A stretch of 64,000 nucleotides of DNA, taken from NCBI RefSeq assembly GCF_025380365.1, contig NZ_JAOCQF010000005.1, positions 62,001 to 126,000 of the forward strand, read 5' to 3'. Below are positions 1 to 9,691 of this stretch, piece after piece. The notes beneath the pieces were generated by a model, which made no database searches, was not told the origin of the DNA, and saw nothing but the letters and a program-made list of their open reading frames with translations. Origin of the DNA: Albidovulum sediminis (lineage in GTDB: Bacteria > Pseudomonadota > Alphaproteobacteria > Rhodobacterales > Rhodobacteraceae). The position numbers and the translations under genes are program-made. Position 1 is the first letter of the stretch. Each line of letters begins with the position of its first letter.

Positions 1-755
1 ACCTGACGGAGCCTGCCGTCCTTCATGATCGCCACGCGGTCGCCGACGCGCACCGCTTCGGAGAAGTCGTGGGTGACAAAGACCATCGTCTTGTGCAACC
101 CCGCCTGCAGCCGGATCAGCTCGTCCTGCAACTCGCGCCGGATCAGCGGGTCCAGCGCCGAGAACGGCTCGTCCAGGAACAGCAGACCCGGGCCGACGGC
201 CAGTGCACGGGCCAGGCCGACGCGTTGCTGCTGCCCGCCGGACAACTGGGCCGGCAGGCGATCCGCCATCGCGGCAAGGCCGGTCAGCTCCAGCGCGGTT
301 GCGACCGCATGGTCCCGGCTTTCGGCTTTTTCGCCACGGATCTTCAGCGGCAGGGCGACATTGCCCGCCACCGTCAGATGCGGCAGCAGGCCGAAATGCT
401 GGAACACCATGCCCATGTCATGGCGGCGAACCTCGCGCAGTTCGGCCTGCCCCATGCGGGTCAGGGATCGGCCGTCCAGTTCGACATTGCCGAAGGTCGG
501 TTCGACCAGTTGCGCCAGACAACGCAGCAGCGTCGACTTGCCCGACCCCGACAGGCCCATGACGACGAAGATCTCGCCTTCGCCGATATCCAGACTGACA
601 TCGCTCAGCGCGGCAAAGCAGCGGCCGTTGGCGGCGCGGCTTTCCACTTCGTCACGGCTGGCGGCGGGTCGGTCCGCGTTCGGCCCGTATAGCTTCCAGA
701 TCTCGCGGCAGGACAATTTGGTCCGGCGCTGCACTGGGGCGGTGGTCTTCGACAT
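1..755 (-). CDS. proV: Glycine betaine/proline-type ABC transporter ATP-binding protein (3' end outside window)
   Basis: ATPase of a quaternary-amine (glycine betaine/proline/choline) importer acting at the cytoplasmic face of the inner membrane. The ATG at 755 (MSKTTAPVQRR) opens a frame that runs off the left edge. Walker A GLSGSGKST lies near residues 67-75, followed by the signature LSGGQQQR and Walker B LLFLDEPFSALD, then the switch histidine in VFVTHDFSEA. About 250 residues are visible; the family usually has 340-400, with CBS domains at the end, so the C-terminus is missing. It lies 57 bp downstream of the binding-protein gene on the same strand; a permease gene would be expected beyond the edge. 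Substrate is inferred from the neighbouring binding protein and the amine dehydrogenase. Confidence 0.88.
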   Translation of the reverse strand, partial: MSKTTAPVQRRTKLSCREIWKLYGPNADRPAASRDEVESRAANGRCFAALSDVSLDIGEGEIFVVMGLSGSGKSTLLRCLAQLVEPTFGNVELDGRSLTRMGQAELREVRRHDMGMVFQHFGLLPHLTVAGNVALPLKIRGEKAESRDHAVATALELTGLAAMADRLPAQLSGGQQQRVGLARALAVGPGLLFLDEPFSALDPLIRRELQDELIRLQAGLHKTMVFVTHDFSEAVRVGDRVAIMKDGRLRQ

Positions 756-812
756 ATCGGAACTCCTGTCATGCAGGGGCGGCCCGGACCCCAGGGCCCG
801 GGCCGCGTGCCG

Positions 813-1742
813 TCACTGCATCCAGGCCTTCCAGCGCGCCTCATTGGCATCAAGCCATTCGGCAACGACCTTTTCCAAAGGCTCTTTCTCGACATCGACC
901 CTGCGGATCAGCTCGTTGCTTTCCTCGGAAGACAGCTGGAAGTTCCTGATCGCCGTATGCGCCTTCGGCCATTTCTCGGCCAGGCCGGTCCAGGCAGCCT
1001 TCCAGATCGGTCCGGTCGGCTTGCCGCAATCGTAGCGCTCTTCCGAATAGCATTCCGGGGTGAAGGGCGGGAACTCGACATACTCGCCCTCATAGACTGC
1101 CGGCACCCAGTGCGGCGTATAGATCCACAGGATGATCGGCGCACTGCGCTGGTAGGCGGATTCCAGCTCGGCGAACAGGGCGGCATCCGTTCCGGCGTGG
1201 ATCACCTCGAAGTCCAGGCCCAAGGCTTCCACCCGTTCTTCGTCGAACCCGCCCCAGGTCACGGGGGCGCCAAGATACCTGCCTTTCGGCGCAGTTTCCG
1301 GCGTCGAGAAGGCCGCCACGCAGTCAGGCTCCAGCAGGGCCTCCCAATTCGGCAGGCCGGGACAGGCCTCTTTCATGTACAGCGGATACCACCATTCCTC
1401 CTTGGCCTGCATCCCGCTTTCACCCAGGTTCTCGACCTGGCCCGAGGCCACCGCCTCGTTCAGCACATCCGACTGCGTCGTCGCCCAGACCTCCATCGCC
1501 ACATGCAGATCGCCGGACTTCATGCCCACGAACTGGGCCATGGCATCCGCCTGGACATATTCGACGTTCAGGCCCTCGCGTTTCAGCGCCTCGCCCATGA
1601 TCTGGGCCGAGATCAGCTGCCCGGTCCAGTCGTTCAGGACGAACTTGATCGGATCGGCGGAATCCTCGGCCAAAGCGGGTATCGTTCCGGCCACGAATGT
1701 GCCCAGAAACAGTGCCGACAGTGTGGTCAGTCCTCTCTTCAT
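813..1742 (-). CDS. Glycine betaine/choline-type ABC transporter substrate-binding protein (OpuAC/ProX-like)
   Basis: Periplasmic binding protein of 309 residues. The N-terminus (MKRGLTTLSALFLG...PALA-ED) is a typical Sec signal peptide with likely cleavage after ALA. The mature part reads as an OpuAC domain (IKFVLNDWTGQLISAQIMGEAL near residue 33 onwards). Tryptophan-rich stretches such as EVWATTQ and EEWWYPLYM fit the aromatic cage that holds trimethylammonium groups in this family. It lies between the oxidoreductase gene and the ATPase gene, all on the minus strand, suggesting one betaine/dimethylglycine/sarcosine uptake and catabolism operon. The exact ligand (glycine betaine, choline or a related amine) cannot be told from sequence reading alone. 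Confidence 0.85.
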   Translation of the reverse strand: MKRGLTTLSALFLGTFVAGTIPALAEDSADPIKFVLNDWTGQLISAQIMGEALKREGLNVEYVQADAMAQFVGMKSGDLHVAMEVWATTQSDVLNEAVASGQVENLGESGMQAKEEWWYPLYMKEACPGLPNWEALLEPDCVAAFSTPETAPKGRYLGAPVTWGGFDEERVEALGLDFEVIHAGTDAALFAELESAYQRSAPIILWIYTPHWVPAVYEGEYVEFPPFTPECYSEERYDCGKPTGPIWKAAWTGLAEKWPKAHTAIRNFQLSSEESNELIRRVDVEKEPLEKVVAEWLDANEARWKAWMQ

Positions 1743-1795
1743 CGCGATATTCCCTGTTGTGATCCGTTTTTTGTTGGTGGTCTGACTGGTCGTCC

Positions 1796-4243
1796 CTAGC
1801 CCCGGACGCGTACGCCTGCCGGGTCGTAGAGCGGTTCGAGATGCAGTGTCGCGGGCAGGCGTCGGGTGCGGACCTCAAGCTCGTAGGTTCCGGCCAGCAG
1901 GGCCGCATCGTCGTCCAGCCCGTCGTTCGTTCGCAGGTATCCCAGCCCGATCGCACGCCCGACCGTGTGGCCCAGCCCGCCCGAGGACAGCCAGCCGATG
2001 CGCTGGCCGTCGCGATAGATCGTCTCGCGCCCCAGCAGCACGACCGAGGGGTCGGCGCTCAGAGTGACAAGGCGGCGGGACAGCGGCCGATCCCGGGCGG
2101 CCAGCAGGGCGTCACGGCCCAGGAAATCGCTGCCCTTGTCCAGCCGGACGGCAAAGCCAAGCCCGGCCTCATAGGGGGTGAAATCGGGGCCGATGTCGGC
2201 GGACCAGATGCGATAGGCCTTTTCCAGACGCAGCGAGTCGATCGCGCGGTAGCCTGCATTCGCCAGGCCATGGCCTTCGCCTTGCCGGCGGATCGCTTCG
2301 TACAGGGTCAGGGCATATTCGGTCGGAACGTGCAGCTCCCAGCCCAGTTCGCCCACGAAGGTGACGCGGACCGCGATCACCGGCGCGCCGGCGACAAAGA
2401 TCTGCCGGCAGGTGGCAAAGGGGAAGGCCGCGTTCGACAGGTCGCCCTCGGCCAGGGGTTGCAGGATGTCGCGGGACGCCGGGCCCATGACCGACAGGGT
2501 GGAATAGGCCGAGGTCACCTCGGCCACCGTCACCCGCGCATCCGGCCGCAGGTTGCGGCGCAGATGCGTCGCGTCATGCGTGCCATAGCCGGTGCCCGTC
2601 ACCATGTAATAGCGGTTCGGCCCCAGACGGCAGAAGGTCACGTCGGCCTCGATCCCGCCGCGCCTGTTCAGCATCTGGGTATAGATGACCGCCCCGGTCT
2701 TGCGCGCCATGTTGCTGGCGCAGAGCCGTTGCAGCTCTGCCTCGGCGTCGGGGCCCTCGATCATGAACTTGGCGAAAGAGCTCTGGTCGAACAGGCCCGC
2801 CCGCTCGCGCACGGCGCGATGCTCGGCCGCGACATGCGGTACCCAGTTCGGGTGGTCGAAGGTCAGCTCGTCCTGTGGGGCCACCCCTTTCGGCGCAAAC
2901 CAGTTCGGCCGTTCCCAGCCCAGTTTCGCACCGAAGACCGCACCTTCCTCTTTCAGCACCCCGTAAAGCGGGCTGCGCCGCAGCGGACGGGCGGCCGTCG
3001 TCTCAAGATGGGGCCAACCCATCGCATAATGCCCCGCCTGCCCCTCCAGCGACCGCGCCATGACCGTCCGGCGCGAGCGGTGATGACCGCCGAAGCGGCG
3101 GATGTCCGCGCTCCACAGGTCAAAGGACGGCTCGCCCTCCAGCACCCATTCCGCCAGCGCCCGGCCGGCGCCGCCGCCCGAGGCGATGCCGAATGCGTTG
3201 AACCCCGCCCCGACAAAATAGTTCCGCACCTCGGGCGCTTCGCCCAGGATGAACATCCCGTCCTCGGTAAAGGCCTCGATCCCGTTGAACCAAGTCTTGA
3301 CCCCGACCTCGCCCAAGGCGGGAACCAGCTTCATCGCGTTCAGCAGCAGCGGCTCGAAATGCTCGGTGTCCGGCTCCATCAGCTTGAACTCGTGACCGTC
3401 GGGGATGCGCGGCACGTCAAACGGGATGGGGTTGAACTCGTATCCGCCGATCTGCAACCCGCCCACATCCTCCTTGAAATAGGTCAGGAAGTCGGGATCG
3501 CGGATCGTCGGGATGTGACGGGTCAGACCTTCGATCTTCTCGGTCACGAAATACTGGTGATAGGCGGGCTGCAGGGGCACGTTGACCCCGGCCATCCGGC
3601 CCAGCTCCGGTGCCCAGATGCCGCCGCAGTTCACCACCACCTCGCAGGCGATGCGCCCCTGTGCGGTGACGACGGCGGTGACCGTCTCGTTCGCGGTTTC
3701 GATCCCGGTGACCTGGCAATCCTCGATGACGCGCACCCCCTTCATCCGGGCGCCCTTGGCCAGAGCCATGGTGATGTCGCTGGGGTTGCCCACCCCGTCG
3801 CTCGGGACGAAGGCCGCCGACTTGATCCCCGCCAGATCCAGGATCGGCACCATCTTCTGCACGTCGTCCGGGCCGATCATGTCAAACCGCAATCCGAAGG
3901 ACCGCGCCGTCGTCGCCGCGCGTTCGAATTCCGCCTGCCGCGCATCGGTCCGGGCCAATCGCAGCGAACCGTTGCGGACCCAGCCGGTAGCCTGGCCGGT
4001 CTCGGCCTCAAGCCGGTCGTACAGCTCGACCGAATAGCCCAGCAGCCGCGTGATGTTCGCGCTGGACCGCAGCTGCCCGATCGCGCCCGCCGCGTGCCAG
4101 GTCGACCCCGAGGTCAGCCTGTTCCGCTCCAGCAGGACGACATCCGTGACGCCCATGCTGGCCAGATGATAGGCGGTCGAACAGCCTATGATGCCGCCTC
4201 CGATGATGACGATCCTGGCCTGGGTGGGAAATTCGCTGGGCAT
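1796..4243 (-). CDS. Sarcosine/dimethylglycine dehydrogenase-like FAD protein with GcvT folate-binding half
   Basis: 815-residue flavoprotein. The start is taken at 4243 (MPSEFPTQARIVIIGG), preceded by a purine-rich site; an upstream extension to 4450 in the same frame overlaps the kinase gene and looks non-coding. The N-terminal half is a DAO domain with the dinucleotide motif IGGGIIGCSTAYHL and the SGSTWHAAG segment, whose histidine is the covalent FAD site in the dimethylglycine/sarcosine dehydrogenase family. From about residue 440 the C-terminal half resembles GcvT aminomethyltransferase (folate-binding), ending in its beta-barrel domain. Expected reaction: oxidative N-demethylation of a methylated glycine, passing one carbon to tetrahydrofolate and electrons to ETF; etfBA lies 2 kb away. 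The true substrate among dimethylglycine, sarcosine and analogues is not settled. Confidence 0.85.
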   Translation of the reverse strand: MPSEFPTQARIVIIGGGIIGCSTAYHLASMGVTDVVLLERNRLTSGSTWHAAGAIGQLRSSANITRLLGYSVELYDRLEAETGQATGWVRNGSLRLARTDARQAEFERAATTARSFGLRFDMIGPDDVQKMVPILDLAGIKSAAFVPSDGVGNPSDITMALAKGARMKGVRVIEDCQVTGIETANETVTAVVTAQGRIACEVVVNCGGIWAPELGRMAGVNVPLQPAYHQYFVTEKIEGLTRHIPTIRDPDFLTYFKEDVGGLQIGGYEFNPIPFDVPRIPDGHEFKLMEPDTEHFEPLLLNAMKLVPALGEVGVKTWFNGIEAFTEDGMFILGEAPEVRNYFVGAGFNAFGIASGGGAGRALAEWVLEGEPSFDLWSADIRRFGGHHRSRRTVMARSLEGQAGHYAMGWPHLETTAARPLRRSPLYGVLKEEGAVFGAKLGWERPNWFAPKGVAPQDELTFDHPNWVPHVAAEHRAVRERAGLFDQSSFAKFMIEGPDAEAELQRLCASNMARKTGAVIYTQMLNRRGGIEADVTFCRLGPNRYYMVTGTGYGTHDATHLRRNLRPDARVTVAEVTSAYSTLSVMGPASRDILQPLAEGDLSNAAFPFATCRQIFVAGAPVIAVRVTFVGELGWELHVPTEYALTLYEAIRRQGEGHGLANAGYRAIDSLRLEKAYRIWSADIGPDFTPYEAGLGFAVRLDKGSDFLGRDALLAARDRPLSRRLVTLSADPSVVLLGRETIYRDGQRIGWLSSGGLGHTVGRAIGLGYLRTNDGLDDDAALLAGTYELEVRTRRLPATLHLEPLYDPAGVRVRG

Positions 4244-4284
4244 TCCGTATGTTCCTGGATTGATGACGGGGCGCTTCGGGGCGC

Positions 4285-5229
4285 TCAGGGGTGACGGCGG
4301 CGATAGGCCTCGAGGCTGGCCTCGAACCGCCGGCGGTTCATGTCGGCATAGCCCGAGAAACCGGGCGTCTCGCCGGGGTAGAGGGCGCTCATCCCCGCGC
4401 TGACGATGGCGGCGTCGAGGCTGGACGACAGGTCCTGGACGATGCCCCACAGGTATTCGCGCAGGTTGACGATGACCTTGAACAGCCGGAACCGCTCGCG
4501 CAGGGCCTCCGTCACCTCGCCCGCGTAAAGCTCGATGATCCGGTCCTCATGATCAGGCGTGGCGTCGGCATTGGTGGCAAGGCCCGCGACGTCGAACCAG
4601 GGATGGCCAAAGCCGCCATAGTCCCAGTCGATCAGATGCACTCGACCCGCCGTGTCGACCATCGTGTTCTGCGGCACCACGTCGTTGTGGGTAAAGACCG
4701 GGACATAGGGGCCGACCCGCGCCTCCAGCGCGTCGATCACGGGGCCGAGCGCATCCAGCCCGCCGACGGTGCTGCCATGCTGCCGGCAGAAGCGCAGATA
4801 GTGGCGCGAGGCCTGGATCCCGGAGAAGTGCACGATCGCCCCCGAAACGGCCTGTCCGCCCGTGTGCAGCTCGCGCAGGCGCGCCACCCAGCCGCCGAGA
4901 ATTGCCTCGTCGTCGATATCCGCCGCGACCAGCGGCCGCCCGTGGATGAAGTCGGTGACGACCAGCCCCGGCTCGGCGTACACTAGGTGCGGCGTGACGC
5001 CGATATCGCCGGCCGCCCGCATCGCATTCTGGACCGAGGCCTGGACGATCCCGTGCACCCAGATGTCGCCGCCGATCCGCACGACATACTCGCCCCTGTC
5101 GTCGGCGACCACGAAGTTCGTGTTGCACAATCCGCCGATCAGGGGGCGCGTCCGCACCTCGCCGGCAAAGCAGGCCAGCCTGGCGATGCGGGCGAGAGTC
5201 GCGGCGTTCTCCAACAGCTGGTCAACCAT
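4285..5229 (-). CDS. APH/choline-kinase-fold phosphotransferase
   Basis: 314-residue protein of the aminoglycoside phosphotransferase/choline kinase superfamily. The Brenner-type motif HNDVVPQN (catalytic Asp) and the metal-binding IDWDYGGFGHPWFD are both present, in the order and spacing of choline/ethanolamine kinases. ATG at 5229; the stop lies 42 bp before the dehydrogenase start, so the two are probably co-transcribed. Context (betaine-type transporter, methylamine dehydrogenase) suggests an amino-alcohol or related small-molecule substrate, but this is inference. It is the first gene of the minus-strand operon; the DeoR regulator is divergent from it. Confidence 0.75.
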   Translation of the reverse strand: MVDQLLENAATLARIARLACFAGEVRTRPLIGGLCNTNFVVADDRGEYVVRIGGDIWVHGIVQASVQNAMRAAGDIGVTPHLVYAEPGLVVTDFIHGRPLVAADIDDEAILGGWVARLRELHTGGQAVSGAIVHFSGIQASRHYLRFCRQHGSTVGGLDALGPVIDALEARVGPYVPVFTHNDVVPQNTMVDTAGRVHLIDWDYGGFGHPWFDVAGLATNADATPDHEDRIIELYAGEVTEALRERFRLFKVIVNLREYLWGIVQDLSSSLDAAIVSAGMSALYPGETPGFSGYADMNRRRFEASLEAYRRRHP

Positions 5230-5424
5230 GGCGCATATCCCCGGATGCTGTTTCTGGTGCGATTCGCAACATCAATGAAGCCGATTATTGTTGCTCTTAG
5301 CAATAGATAATGTTGCATATGCCACAATTTCTGCGAAGATAGGTCGGGACGTGACATGGTCAAACCAACGCAATCCCGCCCGGCGACCGGCCTTGCGTCG
5401 TGGGGCCAATCATGAAAGTTAGCC
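5230..5424. promoter_or_regulatory. Divergent promoter region between kinase operon and DeoR regulator, with palindrome
   Basis: This AT-richer intergenic stretch separates the two divergent genes. A short perfect inverted repeat TTGCTcttAGCAA lies at 5291-5303, followed by AT-rich sequence. It is a plausible operator for the adjacent DeoR-family regulator, but DeoR sites vary and no second copy was found. Confidence 0.45.
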
Positions 5425-6234
5425 ATGGAACGGGCGGAAAGGATCGGATCTTTGTCTAAGAAGCCTTTGCGTCACAAGGAGATACTTGCGCTGCTGAGCG
5501 AACAGCCGACGCTCCGCATCAGCGAGATCGCGGCCACGCTGAACGTCACGCGCGAAACGATCCGCCGCGACTTTCAGGAACTGACCGACCTCGGTCTGGT
5601 CGACCGGCTTTATGGCGGCGCGCTGTTGCGCCACGGGCCGGAAACCAACGTCGACCAGCGCAACGACCTGCTGGTCGAGGAACGCAAACTGATCGCGCGT
5701 CTCGCCCGGGATCTGCTGGGCGACGCCCAGACGATCATGCTGGGGTCGGGTGCCACCACCGTTCACGCGGCGCGGCAGATCGCCAACGAATGCCAGGACC
5801 TCACGGTAATCGTGCATTCCCTCGGCGTGATCCCCGCGCTTGAAACCAACCCAAGCCTGACCATCGTGATGGCTCCAGGCGTCTTCCACCCCGGCGAGCG
5901 GGCGATGCACGGGGTTCAGACCGTCGAATTCCTTCAACATTACAGCGCCGACTGGTGCATCCTGGGCGCCAGCGGCATCGGGGCCGAGGGCGCGAGCGAT
6001 GCCCTGCTCGAAGGGTCGGACGTCTATCGCTGCATGATCCGGCGATCCGAGAAATGCATGATCCTGGCCGACGGCTCCAAGTTCAACCGCCGCTTTCCGT
6101 CGCGCTATGCCGACTGGTCGCAGGTCAGCGCGCTGGTGTCGGACCGGATGCCGGAAAAGGATCTGGCCGGGGCCATCCGCGCCCGCGGCGCCGAGATCGT
6201 CGTGCCGCAACCCTCAAGACCCGGCGCAGCGTAA
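5425..6234 (+). CDS. DeoR/GlpR-family transcriptional regulator
   Basis: 269-residue repressor-type regulator. Residues about 18-70 form a DeoR helix-turn-helix ([20 protein letters not shown], then [20 protein letters not shown] and YGGALL). The rest is a DeoR sensor domain with the sugar-isomerase-like [13 protein letters not shown] and [16 protein letters not shown] segments that bind phosphorylated ligands in the family. The first ATG is 5425; a TTG at 5452 has a better-placed AGGA and is an alternative. It is divergent from the kinase-dehydrogenase-transporter operon, so control of that operon by a phosphorylated intermediate, perhaps the kinase product, is a reasonable inference. Confidence 0.85.
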   Translation: MERAERIGSLSKKPLRHKEILALLSEQPTLRISEIAATLNVTRETIRRDFQELTDLGLVDRLYGGALLRHGPETNVDQRNDLLVEERKLIARLARDLLGDAQTIMLGSGATTVHAARQIANECQDLTVIVHSLGVIPALETNPSLTIVMAPGVFHPGERAMHGVQTVEFLQHYSADWCILGASGIGAEGASDALLEGSDVYRCMIRRSEKCMILADGSKFNRRFPSRYADWSQVSALVSDRMPEKDLAGAIRARGAEIVVPQPSRPGAA

Positions 6235-6385
6235 GGGAAATGCGGCCTCTCAACGCAGATTGTGTCAAGTGCAACATTGCCGGCTGTGGCACTGCACAGA
6301 CCCGGCCAAGCTCGCGCAGGTGGCATGGTCGCAACGGCGCAGCCACGGCCGTGCCCGAAAGGTTCAAAGTCAGGGAGATCGTTTC

Positions 6386-7147
6386 ATGAAGGTGCTGGTC
6401 CCGGTCAAGCGGGTGATCGACTACAACGTGAAGGTTCGGGTGAAGGCGGACGGGTCTGGAGTTGACCTGGCGAACGTGAAGATGTCGATGAACCCTTTCG
6501 ACGAGATCGCGGTGGAAGAGGCGATCCGGCTGAAGGAGAAGGGCGTGGCGACCGAGGTCGTCGTGGTCTCGATCGGCGTCAAGCAGGCGCAGGAGACGCT
6601 GCGCAACGCGCTGGCGATGGGCGCGGACCGGGCGATCCTGATCGAGGCGGCCTCGGACGTGCACACCGACATCGAGCCGCTGGCGGTGGCCAAGCTGCTG
6701 GCCGCGGTCGTCAGGGAAGAAGCTCCGGGCCTCGTCCTGTGCGGCAAGCAGGCGATCGACAACGACATGAACGCGACCGGGCAGATGCTGGCGGCGCTGC
6801 TGGGCTGGTCGCAGGGCACCTTCGCCTCGGAGGTCGCCATCGAGGGCGACCATGCGAAAGTCACCCGCGAGGTCGACGGCGGGCTGCAGACGATCACCGT
6901 CAGGATGCCGACGATCATCACCGTCGACCTGCGCCTGAACGAGCCGCGCTATGCGAGCCTCCCGAACATCATGAAGGCCAAGGCCAAGCCCTTGGCGACC
7001 AGGACCCCGGCCGACTACGGCGTCGACGTGAGCCCTCGTCTCTCGGTCGTGAAGACCGTGGAGCCGGCGGGCCGCAAGGCGGGGGTGAAGGTGGGGTCGG
7101 TGGACGAGCTCATCGCGAAACTGAAAGACGAAGCGGGGGTGCTCTGA
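6386..7147 (+). CDS. etfB: Electron transfer flavoprotein beta subunit
   Basis: 253-residue EtfB ([20 protein letters not shown]...), of full family length. Conserved features include [19 protein letters not shown], the AMP-binding region [23 protein letters not shown] and the C-terminal [10 protein letters not shown] segment. ETF accepts electrons from acyl-CoA and dimethylglycine/sarcosine dehydrogenases and passes them to ETF-ubiquinone oxidoreductase. The ATG at 6388 region (6386-6388) follows a GGGAG site. The stop overlaps the etfA start (TGATG), showing translational coupling. It sits next to the methylamine dehydrogenase cluster, although etfBA serves many dehydrogenases. Confidence 0.97.
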   Translation: MKVLVPVKRVIDYNVKVRVKADGSGVDLANVKMSMNPFDEIAVEEAIRLKEKGVATEVVVVSIGVKQAQETLRNALAMGADRAILIEAASDVHTDIEPLAVAKLLAAVVREEAPGLVLCGKQAIDNDMNATGQMLAALLGWSQGTFASEVAIEGDHAKVTREVDGGLQTITVRMPTIITVDLRLNEPRYASLPNIMKAKAKPLATRTPADYGVDVSPRLSVVKTVEPAGRKAGVKVGSVDELIAKLKDEAGVL

Positions 7148-8073
7148 TGGCCGTTCTTCTTCTTGCCGATGTCGTGGCTGGCGCGCTTGCCACCGATCAG
7201 GTCGCCAAGGCGCTGACCGCGGTGAAATCGCTCGGCCCGGTGACGGTGCTGGTCGCCGGTCCGGATGCTGCTGCGGCGGCGGCCGAAGCGGCGACGCTCT
7301 CGGGCGTGGCCAAGGTGCTGCTGGCCGAGGATGCGGCCTATGCGCATGGCCTGTCGGAACCCACCGCCGCGCTGGTCGTCTCGCTGGCCGGCGACTACGA
7401 GCATATCGTGGCCGCCTCGGGCGCGCTGTCGAAGTCGGTGCTGCCCCGCGTGGCGGCGCTTCTGGACGTGATGGTGATCTCGGAAGTCCTCGCGGTGCAT
7501 GACGCGACGACCTTCGACCGGCCGATCTATGCCGGCAACGCGATCCAGACGGTGAAGACCTCGGACGCGAAGAAGGTGCTGACGATCCGCACCGCGACCT
7601 TCGACGCCGCCGGCGAGGGCGGCGCGGCCCCGGTCGAGACGGTTTCGGCCTCCGTCGACGGCAGCCTGTCCTCCTGGGTCGAGGACAGGGTCGCCTCCTC
7701 CGACCGGCCCGAGCTGACCTCGGCCGGGATCGTGGTCTCGGGCGGCCGTGGGGTCGGCTCGCAGGCCGACTTCGCGCTGATCGAGAAGCTGGCCGACAAG
7801 CTGAACGCCGCCGTGGGTGCGTCCCGCGCGGCGGTGGACAGTGGCTACGCGCCGAACGACTGGCAGGTCGGCCAAACCGGCAAGGTCGTGGCGCCCGAGC
7901 TTTACGTCGCCGTCGGCATCTCGGGCGCGATCCAGCATCTCGCCGGGATGAAGGACTCCAAGGTCATCGTCGCCATCAACAAGGACGAAGAGGCCCCGAT
8001 CTTCCAGGTCGCAGACTACGGCCTCGTCGCCGACCTCTTCTCCGCAGTGCCGGAAATGATCGAAAAACTCTGA
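7147..8073 (+). CDS. etfA: Electron transfer flavoprotein alpha subunit
   Basis: 308-residue EtfA ([21 protein letters not shown]...). The C-terminal FAD-binding domain is intact: SGGRGVGS, then [38 protein letters not shown] and [15 protein letters not shown]. It starts inside the etfB stop codon, so the pair is made together and forms the heterodimer that holds FAD and AMP. Length is normal. A frame extending upstream to 6739 is only the shadow of etfB. Confidence 0.97.
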   Translation: MAVLLLADVVAGALATDQVAKALTAVKSLGPVTVLVAGPDAAAAAAEAATLSGVAKVLLAEDAAYAHGLSEPTAALVVSLAGDYEHIVAASGALSKSVLPRVAALLDVMVISEVLAVHDATTFDRPIYAGNAIQTVKTSDAKKVLTIRTATFDAAGEGGAAPVETVSASVDGSLSSWVEDRVASSDRPELTSAGIVVSGGRGVGSQADFALIEKLADKLNAAVGASRAAVDSGYAPNDWQVGQTGKVVAPELYVAVGISGAIQHLAGMKDSKVIVAINKDEEAPIFQVADYGLVADLFSAVPEMIEKL

Positions 8074-8505
8074 CCCTGTCCGACTGCACTCCCTGCGGCG
8101 GACTGACTGGCGCCGGACTGCATTCTGCACCCGGCGCCATTTTTCATTCGCAGGACCCCTCGGCTGCATGGCCACGATCCGGCATCCATCCCGGCCCCGG
8201 CTCGCCGACCAAAGCCGCGCGACCTCGGCCGGAACGTCGCCTGCACATGCATAACCGCCCCTTGCGCAACAGGTATTTTCGGAGCTCATCTTGGTGCGTC
8301 ATCGGGGCCGACATGTGTCCGGCCTCATGATGCGGCGTCACGCATGTCGCAGGCCCGTATGGTGTTCGAAGGTCGGGTCCAGATCAAAGTCGCGTGCTCG
8401 AAGGCACTCTGTTGCACAATGGTTCTCCCGATCTTTCTCAAGATTATTGCGCCAAACCGCTCCTTGTCCTCTTCCGCTCCGACGTCCTCGCGACCGACGG
8501 TCGGC

Positions 8506-8574
8506 TTATGCCGCCGTGGCCGGAGACTGGTAGACGCCGCCCCGGGCCATCAGGGCCCAGACGATGCGCGCCAT
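8506..8574 (-). pseudogene. IS110-family transposase, C-terminal fragment
   Basis: The minus strand reads MARIVWALMARGGVYQSPATAA then a stop, which matches the extreme C-terminus typical of IS110/IS1111 transposases (ARxxWALLxRGxxY). Upstream codons do not continue the family sequence, so only this tail remains. It differs from the tail at 8835, so two IS110 copies once lay here or the region was rearranged. Confidence 0.55.
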
Positions 8575-8834
8575 GTGTGGATGCCTCCCGTGTGCAAGGA
8601 GCGTTTGGACCATTCGAGCCTGTGGTCGGGTGCGGTCATGCGTCAGGCCTCTCGTTGCGGCCATTCCCATGCCGCGGGCCGGTATGGTGATGCGCGGACC
8701 AGAACCAGATCACCTTGGCGGGCTTGTGTGCCCCGTGGGTCTGCCTGGTTCTTCTGGCCTGGATCTGTCCGATCATTTGCCCATGCTGGTCCTTGCCCTT
8801 CTCACATCCTGATGGTCCGCCGGTGCCCGCTCTC

Positions 8835-9330
8835 TCAGGCGGTGCGGATCGGCGAACTCCGGTATTCCTCGTTTCTTGTCATCATCGCCCAGAGGCCCCG
8901 AGCCATCTTGTTTGCCAGCGCGATCGCCACGAGCATCTTTGGTTCCTGGCCAGCAGCTGGGTCAGCCATGCGTTCAGCATGCAGCGGGCTTGAGCAGCTT
9001 CGTCCTTTACCTCCAAGAACCGCATGGTCGGGCGCAGCGCAGCCTCGACGATCGCTTCCGCGTCGGCCATGTCGTTTTTTTGGCGCTTCACGAATGGCCT
9101 GACATAGCCAGGCGCGATCAGCGCGAGTCATGGCCCTGCAGCTTCATCTTCCGAGCCCGGTGATGGGCAGCACCCCATGCCTCCCTGGCCACGACATACG
9201 TTGGCTAAGACGCCATGAAGCGTTGGAACTGAGGCCGGGTCAGCTTCTTGCGAAAAACAACAGAGCCATCGGACGCCGCACCGTGGAGATGGAAGACATG
9301 GATGCCTCCTTCCGTTTCCTTGAGCCTCTA
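8835..9330 (-). pseudogene. IS110-family transposase remnant, frameshifted and internally deleted
   Basis: Pieces in order on the minus strand: an N-terminal part near 9230-9310 (VFHLHGAASDGSVVFRKKL, then a stop), AAHHRARKMKLQGHD, then after a frameshift LIAPGYVRPFVKRQKNDMAD and AEAIVEAALRPTMRFLEVK, which is diagnostic for the IS110 DEDD transposase. The sequence then jumps to the C-terminal KMLVAIALANKMARGLWAMM...TRNEEYR with a stop at 8835-8837. The central catalytic region is missing. Stops and at least two frame changes make it non-functional. Confidence 0.75.
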
Positions 9331-9691
9331 CCGCCAAAGTTTGGCACAATGCGATGCCGTCAGGGAGGGAGGCCCACCCCATCACCTTGGCACATCGATA
9401 CCGTCGGGGGGCGGTCACATCATCAAAGCCGTAGTCGGTGACCCATCGTATTCTACGGGATCCTGCGTGAGCCTCTGACTGATTTTCCGCAAAGAACCTG
9501 CGAGCGCACTCGATCTGGATCGTGCTGTGCCCCCTCGGCGACGGGCCAAATCTGGCGTCGCCCTGCGCGCAGGATTGTTGCCCGATTGCATCAATCCACT
9601 TCCGAACGATCCTACCCCCGCCGTTTCTCGCATCACAGACGAGCGAGGCTGCTAGAAATCACAGAAAAACAACCAAGGATCGAGGCAGGTG

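Larger units (their letters stand above)
8074..9691. other. Gene-poor stretch holding insertion-sequence relics
   Basis: About 1.6 kb between etfA and the outer membrane factor gene without an intact gene. Two decayed fragments of IS110-type transposases were recognised on the minus strand (8506-8574 and 8835-9330). The rest (8090-8500, 8580-8830, 9335-9690) shows no convincing coding frame, repeat or RNA. This marks a former insertion hot spot or junction between the amine-metabolism block and the secretion block. Confidence 0.6.

Noticed and set aside
1841-4294. 817-codon open frame on the plus strand
   Set aside because: It lies opposite the dehydrogenase gene; composition (His/Gln/Arg-rich, no domain) is that of an antisense shadow in GC-rich DNA.
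7015-8289. 424-codon minus frame opposite etfA
   Set aside because: Shadow of etfA; no motif and implausible composition.
9415-9636. 73-codon minus frame upstream of the outer membrane factor
   Set aside because: No ribosome site, no recognisable motif, next to IS debris; probably chance.
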